Below are positions 1 to 4,706 of a stretch of 6,030 bases of DNA, one piece after another. The position numbers and the translations under genes were made by a program. The stretch is from Nitrospinota bacterium (GTDB lineage Bacteria > UBA8248), in contig WTGD01000026.1 in assembly GCA_011523725.1 (NCBI GenBank), positions 1 to 6,030 on the forward strand, written 5' to 3'. The notes below the pieces were generated by a model. That model was not told the origin of the DNA. It searched no databases and saw nothing but the letters and a program-made list of their open reading frames with translations. The number at the start of each line of letters is the position of its first letter. Within the stretch, counting starts at the first letter, position 1.

Positions 1-1104
1 GATATATCCCTCGCCGGAAGGCCCGAAACCGTTGCCCGGCGTGGTGACGACGCCGCAGTTTCTCAGAACGTGCGCGGTGAACTCGGCCGACGTGAAGCCC
101 TCGGGGCACCGCACCCAGACGTAGAACGTGGCCTTGGGCGTATTCGCCTGAAGACCCAGTTTCTTGAGGCCCTCCATCACGACGTCGCGCCTGCCCTGGT
201 AGATCTTCCGCATTTCGGCCACGCAGGCCTGATCCGCGCTCATCGCCTTGATGCCCGCCTCCTGCACCGCGCCGAACACGCCCGAATCCACGTTCGTCTT
301 GATGGCCCCGAGACCGGCGAGAACCTCCGCGTTCCCCACCGCGCTCGCGATGCGCCAGCCCGTCATGTTGTAGGTTTTGGAGCACGAGTGGAACTCGACG
401 CCCACGTCCTTCGCGCCCTCCGCGTTCAGGAAGCTGATGGGTTCGTAGCCGTCGAAGGCCATCTCGGAGTAGGCGTTGTCGCTGCACACGATGATGTCGT
501 GCGAGCGGGCGAACTCGACGAGTTCGTTGTAGAAATCCACTTCCGCGCAGGCGGCGGTGGGATTGTTCGGGTAGTTGATGAACATGAGCTTCGCGTTCTT
601 CGCCACGTCCGTGGGAATCGCGCCCAGATCGGGCAGGAAATCGTTTTCCGCAACCAGGGGCATGAAGTGCACCTTGCCGTCCGCGAAATAGGTGCCGATC
701 TCGTAGACGGGATAGGCCGGGTCCGGAACGAGCACGTGGTCGCCGGGGTCCACGAACGCGAGCGGAATGTGGGCGATGCCCTCTTTCGAGCCGATCAAGG
801 AGATGACTTCCGAGGCCGGGTCGAGCGCGACGCCGAAGCGCGAGCCGTACCAGTCCGCCACGGCCTTGCGGTAGGACGGCATGCCCTCGTAGGAGGGATA
901 CTGGTGGTTCGTGATCTTGCGCGAGGCCGCGTCGAGCTCTTCGATGATGTGATCGGGCGTCGGCAGGTCCGGGTCGCCGATGCCCAAACTGATGATGTCC
1001 ATGCCCGAATCTGCGACTTCCGCCTTCATCCGGTCGATTTCCGCGAAGAGATAGGGAGGCAGGCGCTTGAGCCTGTGCGCGCGTTCGATGTTTATTGACG
1101 CCAT
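1..1104 (-). CDS. dapL: LL-diaminopimelate aminotransferase, 3' end cut by window edge
   Basis: PLP-dependent class I/II (fold type I) aminotransferase that converts tetrahydrodipicolinate plus glutamate to LL-diaminopimelate and 2-oxoglutarate, bypassing the succinylase/acetylase branches of lysine and peptidoglycan synthesis. It is expected in the cytoplasm. Reading the minus strand from ATG at 1104 gives 368 residues with no stop before base 1. Visible signatures are LPPYLFAEID (15-24), GIGDPDLPTP (41-50), HQYPSYEG (68-75), GSKEG (105-109, PLP phosphate binding), Tyr131, YPNNPT (178-183), SDNAY (208-212, Asp209 to the pyridine nitrogen) and SKTYNMTGWR (242-251, Lys243 the Schiff-base lysine, Arg251). 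The visible end is GEGYI. In this family the substrate-carboxylate arginine follows almost immediately, so it and about 20 residues lie outside the window (usual length about 385-390). TTGAGG at 1116-1111 lies 6 bases before the ATG and supports the start. DapB, which makes the substrate, is encoded on the same strand at 4707-5504. The exact subfamily (DapL versus a closely related aminotransferase) is inferred from N-terminal motifs. Confidence 0.93.
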   Translation of the reverse strand, partial: MASINIERAHRLKRLPPYLFAEIDRMKAEVADSGMDIISLGIGDPDLPTPDHIIEELDAASRKITNHQYPSYEGMPSYRKAVADWYGSRFGVALDPASEVISLIGSKEGIAHIPLAFVDPGDHVLVPDPAYPVYEIGTYFADGKVHFMPLVAENDFLPDLGAIPTDVAKNAKLMFINYPNNPTAACAEVDFYNELVEFARSHDIIVCSDNAYSEMAFDGYEPISFLNAEGAKDVGVEFHSCSKTYNMTGWRIASAVGNAEVLAGLGAIKTNVDSGVFGAVQEAGIKAMSADQACVAEMRKIYQGRRDVVMEGLKKLGLQANTPKATFYVWVRCPEGFTSAEFTAHVLRNCGVVTTPGNGFGPSGEGYI

Positions 1105-1146
1105 GAAATTCCTCAAGTGTGATGTAGGACAGAAATAATTGTTCTC

Positions 1147-1175
1147 GTTATCTTCAATATTTCAGTAACTTGCAA
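1147..1175 (-). promoter_or_regulatory. candidate sigma70-type promoter for dapL
   Basis: On the minus strand TTGCAA (1175-1170) is followed after 17 bases by GATAAC (1152-1147). Each hexamer matches its consensus at 4 of 6 positions. Transcription would start about 35 bases upstream of the dapL ATG. The spacing is right but the boxes are weak and the region is AT-rich, so chance matches are likely. Confidence 0.3.
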
Positions 1176-1374
1176 GGCATTCTTGATGCAGTCTCTCGTA
1201 GAATTCACGGTCTTTCAATTTCCCTGTGCGGGAAACCTAACACGGCTGGGATTGAACGGCAAGGTTTGGGGGTGGGGTGGAAGTTGCTAGTGAATGAAGT
1301 GTATGGCCTGAGTGGATGAAGTCAGCACATTTCTACGAGTGAGTTGTCACCATCTCAGCGGAATATTGGGAAGT

Positions 1375-1414
1375 CAAATAAATTACATTGAATTGAATTA
1401 ATGTAATTTATTTG
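1375..1414. repeat. 15-bp perfect inverted repeat, AT-rich, 10-base loop
   Basis: CAAATAAATTACATT (1375-1389) is exactly complementary to AATGTAATTTATTTG (1400-1414). The 10-base spacer is itself a GAATT tandem. The stem is almost all A/T and no T-tract follows, so it is a poor rho-independent terminator. It could be a dyad operator, a replication or recombination site, or the relic of an inserted element. It lies about 240 bases upstream of the low-GC gene and about 270 upstream of dapL. Confidence 0.75.
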
Positions 1415-1443
1415 TTAAGATTGATTTGCTCTCTATTGAATTT

Positions 1444-1458
1444 GCTCAACTGTTGAGC
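1444..1458. repeat. compact palindrome with 7-bp arms
   Basis: GCTCAAC (1444-1450), a single T, then GTTGAGC (1452-1458) form a perfect 15-base dyad. Its size and near-zero spacer resemble a binding site for a dimeric helix-turn-helix regulator, but no regulator gene is visible nearby and only one copy was seen. Confidence 0.5.
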
Positions 1459-1654
1459 GATGACACAAACCATCTCATGGCATAGTACGCAGGAGTGGAG
1501 TACAGATCTTAGTGTGGCGCTGATGCTGTGTAATCGACGATCTGAAATCCATCTATGAGATGGACAAGAGAGGGGCAGGAAGACCGGTAGGTTTCGAGTG
1601 TCAGCACAACAATTTTGGTACTAACTCATATAGTCCACCTACAGAGGATACATA

Positions 1655-2347
1655 ATGGTCGCCCAAGAAAACGCTCATGACACAGGTCAAAACATTAGCG
1701 AAGAGGAAAAAACTCAAAAACTAAGAAGCTGGCTCCCAGAAAAAAGCCTTCGTGAATCCGCCTTCACAGGGAATTTTTTTCTTGTGATCGTTGCGGTGAT
1801 TTTTACTGTTCTATTTCTCAGCGTAGACCCAAAAAGCGAGGATGGAACTCATTCGTGGATAATCAGTATCGGAACCACTTTGTCAAGTATTTTTTTAGGA
1901 TTCTGCTTGAACAATTGGTGGACTCAATGGCAAAGGGGAGACGTCAAACGCGTCGACGCAATTCGAATAGATGATCAAATCGAGGAAGAAATCCAATGGA
2001 TATCCGACAATTGGCAACAAATTATAAATTCACTAAATTTATATAAAGACCCAAGTGAAGAATTTCTCCATGCTACTAAGTACCTACTGAATGCACAACT
2101 AAATGCCGTTCAAAGTCGTATCCAAAAAATGGCCCTTGAAATCGACAGACTGGGTTATACGTCGAGCGCCTTCTTAGAAGAGAAACAACAAAGATTCGTT
2201 CAAATTCGGGCAATAGTAAGCTCACTCATCAGGACACTGCCAGAAGACAGAAAAATAGATGAACTTGAGACAATACTAGACAGTATGACAGGTATATCTG
2301 CAAGTAGAATGTTGCCTCCGGCCAAGCCCGAGCAGTTTGAGGAATAA
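1655..2347 (+). CDS. low-GC two-helix membrane protein of unknown function
   Basis: I do not recognise this 230-residue protein. It has a hydrophilic, acidic N-terminus (1-39), a hydrophobic helix at about 41-57 (FFLVIVAVIFTVLFLSV), a short polar loop (58-67), a second helix at about 68-87, an unusual Trp-rich edge (NNWWTQWQ, 86-93) followed by basic residues, then about 135 residues of charged, probably helical sequence. Basic residues on both outer flanks suggest both ends are cytoplasmic with a small periplasmic hairpin. The start is supported by AGAGGA at 1643-1648, 6 bases before the ATG. The next start-like codons lie inside the conserved-looking body. Base use is unlike its neighbours: at 1981-2040 only 19 of 60 bases are G/C. 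It stands alone, with no operon partner and no clear terminator. The composition points to horizontal acquisition. A membrane sensor or accessory role in an acquired module is possible but not shown. Confidence 0.75.
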   Translation: MVAQENAHDTGQNISEEEKTQKLRSWLPEKSLRESAFTGNFFLVIVAVIFTVLFLSVDPKSEDGTHSWIISIGTTLSSIFLGFCLNNWWTQWQRGDVKRVDAIRIDDQIEEEIQWISDNWQQIINSLNLYKDPSEEFLHATKYLLNAQLNAVQSRIQKMALEIDRLGYTSSAFLEEKQQRFVQIRAIVSSLIRTLPEDRKIDELETILDSMTGISASRMLPPAKPEQFEE

Positions 2348-2466
2348 ATTTCAACCAAGTTATTTATCTGGTATGAATTAATATTAGAGATAGCGCACAG
2401 ACTGAAATGCAGAAGCTACCGCATTCCTGCCGAAATGGGTTTTCTATATCCCGGTGAGGTCTGTGG

Positions 2467-2496
2467 CCGTCATTCCGGCGAAAGCCGGAATGACGG
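2467..2496. repeat. REP-like palindrome with GAAA tetraloop
   Basis: A 13-bp perfect stem, CCGTCATTCCGGC at 2467-2479 and its complement at 2484-2496, is closed by GAAA, a stable GNRA-type loop. The GTCATTCCGGC...GCCGGAATGAC sequence is of a kind I know as a dispersed palindromic repeat in several proteobacterial genomes. A half copy (GCCGGAATGACG) recurs in this window at 3958-3969. It has no T-tract. It could block read-through from the upstream gene as a structure or protect transcript ends, but the main call is a dispersed extragenic repeat. Confidence 0.8.
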
Positions 2497-2588
2497 TGGT
2501 TCATGCCACATGAGCGGGATTGACACAGAAATTCCTTCATCCCCGCCCTTGTTCACCCCAAAACCTCACCCTTCATCCCCCTTACGGA

Positions 2589-2618
2589 TTGTGTTTTCCC
2601 GAAAAAAAATGCTAACAT
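2589..2618 (+). promoter_or_regulatory. candidate promoter for the ferredoxin fusion gene
   Basis: TTGTGT (2589-2594) is followed after 18 bases by TAACAT (2613-2618), with an extended -10 TG at 2610-2611 and an A-tract in the spacer. Both hexamers are imperfect (4 of 6 each). Transcription would start near 2625, leaving a leader of about 67 bases. Confidence 0.35.
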
Positions 2619-2691
2619 CCCCGTGTTTAAGAACGCGCCCGAGAGGCACGCGATCCATTCGCCCTGAATATCGTTTAAGGAGCGCATTCCG

Positions 2692-3660
2692 ATGACCCAC
2701 GTCATCGCGGAACCATGCATCGACACCAAGGACACCGCGTGCGTCGACGTATGCCCGGTCGACTGCATCCACGAGGCGGCGGACGGCAGCAGCCCGATGC
2801 TCTACATCGACCCCGTCGAGTGCATCGACTGCGCGGCCTGCGTGCCGGCGTGTCCGGTGGACGCCATTTTCGAGGAAAGCGACCTGCCCTCCCAATGGAG
2901 CAAATACACCCAGATAAACGCGGATTTCTTCGCGGGCGGCGGCGCGGCGGCCCCGGCGGCAGCGGCGGCCGGCGGCGGAGCGGCGGCGGCCGCACCGGCA
3001 AAGAAGGCGGAGCCCGAACCGGAACCCTTGCCCGAGCCCCTGGAGCTCACGCTCGAGGAGATGTACAAGGACCTCTCCGAGATGAGGGAGGACGTGGCCA
3101 CCAACCGCGGCAGGGAAGAGGAAGGAAAGACGACGAAGCGCTCCCCCACCCTCATCTTCCTGGCCGCGGCGGTCATACTGCTCATGGTCTACGGCATCTC
3201 GAACAATTTTTCGAAGTCCGTGAACACGAGCCTCTACGGCAAGCTGAGCGCATTCGCGCTGGGCGACAGGAAACCCACGCTTTCGGGCAGCGTCTACACG
3301 GTCAGGCAGACGATCGGCGGCAAGAAATACACGCTCGAGGTGTCCGACTCGATATTCGGCGGGCGGACCTTGAGGCTCCAGGCGCCGACCGGCCCGATTC
3401 AGAAGATATACCACAAGGACGAGAAATTCTTCTCAAACGTCGCGAACCAGTACAGCCGCTACTACTACATGTTCGTGGACGACAAGAGCGACGGCGTCGT
3501 CGATTCCATCCTCCAGGTCCGGGAACTCTGGAGCAAGGAGAACCGCTTCCTGGGCCGGTACCAGAACCCGATTACGCCCAACGAAGAACTGCAGAAATCC
3601 TACCAGGAGGCGGCGAAAACCCTCGCCAAACAAATCGGGGTCGCCAAAACGGGCGCCTAG
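2692..3660 (+). CDS. 7Fe-type ferredoxin fused to a membrane anchor and a C-terminal exported domain
   Basis: A 322-residue protein whose N-terminus (about 1-80) is a complete 7Fe ferredoxin of the FdxA type. Cys9, Cys17 and Cys54 fit the [3Fe-4S] ligands and Cys21, Cys44, Cys47 and Cys50 the [4Fe-4S] ligands, with CxxCxxCxxxCP at 44-55. Cys25 matches the free cysteine of the family. The domain resembles Thermus and actinobacterial FdxA, including DLPSQW at 64-69 where FdxA has (D)VPEQW. Free FdxA normally ends near residue 80-105. Here follow an Ala/Gly linker (81-105), a Pro-Glu stretch (106-118), a charged helix (119-145), KTTKR, a single transmembrane helix (about 152-169) and about 150 residues rich in Tyr and Lys. 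Basic residues before the helix place the ferredoxin in the cytoplasm and the C-terminus outside. DDKSDGVVD (263-271) resembles a calcium-loop core. AAGGAG at 2677-2682 supports the start. No operon partner is visible. A membrane-tethered electron carrier is the natural inference; the redox partner is unknown. Confidence 0.85.
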   Translation: MTHVIAEPCIDTKDTACVDVCPVDCIHEAADGSSPMLYIDPVECIDCAACVPACPVDAIFEESDLPSQWSKYTQINADFFAGGGAAAPAAAAAGGGAAAAAPAKKAEPEPEPLPEPLELTLEEMYKDLSEMREDVATNRGREEEGKTTKRSPTLIFLAAAVILLMVYGISNNFSKSVNTSLYGKLSAFALGDRKPTLSGSVYTVRQTIGGKKYTLEVSDSIFGGRTLRLQAPTGPIQKIYHKDEKFFSNVANQYSRYYYMFVDDKSDGVVDSILQVRELWSKENRFLGRYQNPITPNEELQKSYQEAAKTLAKQIGVAKTGA

Positions 3661-3757
3661 GGCGGGGGTAGAAAAGTCCCCTGAAATATAGACTTCCCAA
3701 ACGTCACACGCTTATGAAGTGCCCCTCTTGAGTATCATTGGCAAATGATGAATCAGA

Positions 3758-3920
3758 AAGAATTCACTCCCCCCTTGAGGGGGAGTCAACGAGGCAAGGG
3801 CGAAGCCCGCAGGCGAGTTGGTGGGGGGACATGCCACAGAAAAAGCTCCCCCCACCGAATCGGCCTTCGCACAAACCGCTCGGCCTCTTCGACTCCCCCT
3901 CAAGGGGGGAGTGAATTCTT
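3758..3920. mobile_element. MITE-like element with 30-bp perfect inverted ends
   Basis: Bases 3758-3787 and 3891-3920 are exact reverse complements over 30 bases, starting AAGAATTCACTCC. Each end is itself a hairpin: ACTCCCCC/GGGGGAGT at 3766-3786 and again at 3892-3912. The interior is partly self-complementary too, with a 10-bp perfect stem GGTGGGGGGA (3820-3829) with TCCCCCCACC (3847-3856), so the whole 163 bases could fold into one long imperfect hairpin. There is no coding capacity. Size, structure and intergenic position fit a non-autonomous transposon-like or dispersed palindromic repeat. No target-site duplication is obvious in the flanks, so mobility is inferred, not shown. Confidence 0.65.
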
Positions 3921-3957
3921 CTCTCTCATTGATTGGTGATGCAGTTCAAGGGCGCAT

Positions 3958-3969
3958 GCCGGAATGACG
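3958..3969. repeat. half copy of the REP-like palindrome
   Basis: GCCGGAATGACG here is identical to the right arm of the hairpin at 2467-2496, but the matching left arm is absent. Twelve identical bases in a 6-kb window, in another intergenic gap beside other repeats, suggest a decayed or truncated copy. Confidence 0.5.
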
Positions 3970-3988
3970 AACAAAGCAGAACCGTCTC

Positions 3989-4035
3989 GTAGGGACAGGT
4001 CGCGACCTCGGACAGGCACGGAGGCCTGTCCCTAC
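3989..4035. repeat. GTAGGGACAGG palindromic repeat with nested dyads
   Basis: GTAGGGACAGG (3989-3999) pairs with CCTGTCCCTAC (4025-4035), 11 perfect bases. Inside are GGTCGCGACC (3998-4007), a perfect 10-base palindrome, and GGACAGGC (4010-4017) with GCCTGTCC (4024-4031). Because the right arm can pair with either left partner, two alternative hairpins are possible. It looks like an 11-bp-arm extragenic repeat into which part of an arm has been duplicated. Confidence 0.6.
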
Positions 4036-4097
4036 ACCCCTCCCCGGTCATTTCCATACGCCGAATCACGAAACAAGGAATTTCCAAAGCTCCCCAC

Positions 4098-4112
4098 GCC
4101 CGGGGGCCGGGC
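4098..4112 (-). terminator. weak GC-rich hairpin downstream of the cupin gene
   Basis: GCCCGG (4098-4103), GGG, CCGGGC (4107-4112) form a 6-bp all-GC stem about 20 bases past the cupin stop on the minus strand. The sequence after it is GTGGGG, with no T-run, so intrinsic termination is doubtful. It is the only structure suitably placed to end the dapB-cupin transcript. Confidence 0.3.
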
Positions 4113-4129
4113 ATTGCCGCTTCAGGAAA

Positions 4130-4651
4130 TCAAAAATCCACCTTGTCGGCCTCGTCGGTCTCCGGGAAGGGCCCCTCCTTGATCTCGATGGCCTTCGTGC
4201 CCGCCTCTAAAAACTCGATGCGGTGGCCCTCGTACATGAGAATCATGTCGCCGGGCGCGAGGTCCACGTCGGCGGCATGGTCGCCCTCTTTGGCGTAGAC
4301 GCCGACCCGCATCCGGCCCGAGCGGCAGATCATGATCTGGTGGCGCGTCGTGTTCACGGGACGCTCCGTGACTTCATGGTAGTGGGGGTTCACCACGGCG
4401 CCGGGGTTTCGGTTCAGCATGACGATCTGGAGCGGGTTCTCGTCCGGCGTCATGTGGGCCTTCGTTCTCCGCTCGGTTTCGGGGTCGGCGCCGGAGTAGG
4501 CTTCGGCCAGATGGGCGCGCTCTTCTTCCGAATCGAGATAAGGCGGAAACGCCGCGTAATCATTAAAATCGTTCCGGATGATGAGCGCCAGCGTCCTCCC
4601 ATCGGCCGCCTTCACATATTCGACGCCCGCCGCTTCGATTTCTCCAGCCAT
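4130..4651 (-). CDS. small single-domain cupin protein
   Basis: A 173-residue protein with one cupin beta-barrel. Motif 1 reads GAVVNPHYHEVTE (84-96), with His90, His92 and Glu96 as likely metal ligands and HQIMICRSGRMRVGVY (104-119) completing the strand pair. Motif 2 is LAPGDMILMYEGH (131-143), with His143 the fourth likely ligand. The ending, EIKEGPFPETDEADKVDF, resembles that of small cupins I associate with surface-polysaccharide gene clusters; that link is from memory of the family and no sugar genes are visible here. The N-terminal 70 residues are not part of the core barrel motifs. The substrate or reaction is unknown. I chose ATG at 4651 over TTG one codon upstream because GAGGAG (4665-4660) sits 8 bases before the ATG. 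It begins 55 bases after the dapB stop on the same strand, with no terminator between, so co-transcription with dapB is likely. It may be an enzyme, an isomerase or a small-molecule binding protein. Confidence 0.82.
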   Translation of the reverse strand: MAGEIEAAGVEYVKAADGRTLALIIRNDFNDYAAFPPYLDSEEERAHLAEAYSGADPETERRTKAHMTPDENPLQIVMLNRNPGAVVNPHYHEVTERPVNTTRHQIMICRSGRMRVGVYAKEGDHAADVDLAPGDMILMYEGHRIEFLEAGTKAIEIKEGPFPETDEADKVDF

Positions 4652-4659
4652 CAACGCAT

Positions 4660-4665
4660 CTCCTC
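4660..4665 (-). promoter_or_regulatory. ribosome binding site that fixes the cupin start
   Basis: GAGGAG on the minus strand lies 8 bases before ATG at 4651 and only 5 before TTG at 4654. The spacing and codon preference both favour the ATG. Confidence 0.7.
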
Positions 4666-4706
4666 AAGCAGTCAGGGATATATGGATTGCAAATCATGAA
4701 TCCGCA

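Larger units (their letters stand above)
1105..1654. other. 550-base AT-richer intergenic region between divergent genes
   Basis: This stretch separates dapL (minus) from the membrane protein gene (plus). I see no convincing coding region. It holds the possible dapL promoter, a 12-base imperfect direct repeat (1289-1300 and 1311-1322, one mismatch, 22 bases apart), the perfect inverted repeat at 1375-1414 and the compact palindrome at 1444-1458. Composition shifts from GC-rich dapL to AT-rich right at the dapL start and stays AT-rich through the next gene, which suggests that the non-coding part and the gene at 1655 belong to the same compositional block. No clear promoter for the downstream gene was found; TATAGT at 1629-1634 resembles a -10 box but has no -35 partner. 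Confidence 0.6.
2348..2691. other. 344-base intergenic region upstream of the ferredoxin fusion
   Basis: The first roughly 80 bases keep the AT-rich character of the preceding gene. Composition then returns to GC-rich, beginning around the REP-like hairpin at 2467-2496. A pyrimidine-rich stretch at about 2530-2580 carries an 11-base direct repeat CCTTCATCCCC (2534-2544 and 2570-2580). The candidate promoter and ribosome binding site of the ferredoxin gene lie at its right end. No gene is supported; short open frames here lack start signals and overlap the hairpin. Confidence 0.6.
3661..4129. other. 469-base convergent intergenic region packed with palindromic repeats
   Basis: The region lies between the 3' ends of the ferredoxin fusion (plus) and the cupin (minus). 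It holds a small dyad ATCATT-GGCA-AATGAT (3734-3749), a 163-bp MITE-like element (3758-3920), a half copy of the REP-like repeat (3958-3969), a GTAGGGACAGG palindromic repeat (3989-4035) and a GC-rich dyad (4098-4112). No coding region is supported; the short open frames here simply cross these repeats. No classical T-tailed terminator for the ferredoxin gene was seen after 3660. Confidence 0.7.

Noticed and set aside
70..1098. Long open frame on the plus strand opposite dapL (342 codons)
   Set aside because: It is a by-product of GC-rich codon use in dapL. Its translation is Arg/His/Val/Gly-rich with no recognisable domain, while the minus strand encodes a clear aminotransferase.
1460..1558. 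32-codon open frame starting just after the palindrome at 1444-1458
   Set aside because: It has a normal ATG but no correctly spaced ribosome binding site, ends after 32 codons and shows no recognisable sequence character.
2566..3414. Long minus-strand open frame across the ferredoxin fusion gene
   Set aside because: It overlaps a gene with unmistakable cluster-binding motifs and has no domain of its own. It and the plus-strand frame at 2715-3671 are GC-rich shadows.
3661..3700. Possible intrinsic terminator right after the ferredoxin fusion gene
   Set aside because: GGGG and CCCC can pair around 3664-3691, but the stem is short, the loop is loose and there is no T-tract.
3745..3939. Short open frame through the MITE-like element
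   Set aside because: Its sequence is almost entirely the inverted repeat, translated as low-complexity Pro/Gly/Arg. No ribosome binding site supports it.
1105..4129. CRISPR array or defence island
   Set aside because: The repeats here are single palindromic elements of different types, not regularly spaced direct repeats, and no nuclease, helicase or toxin-like gene is present.
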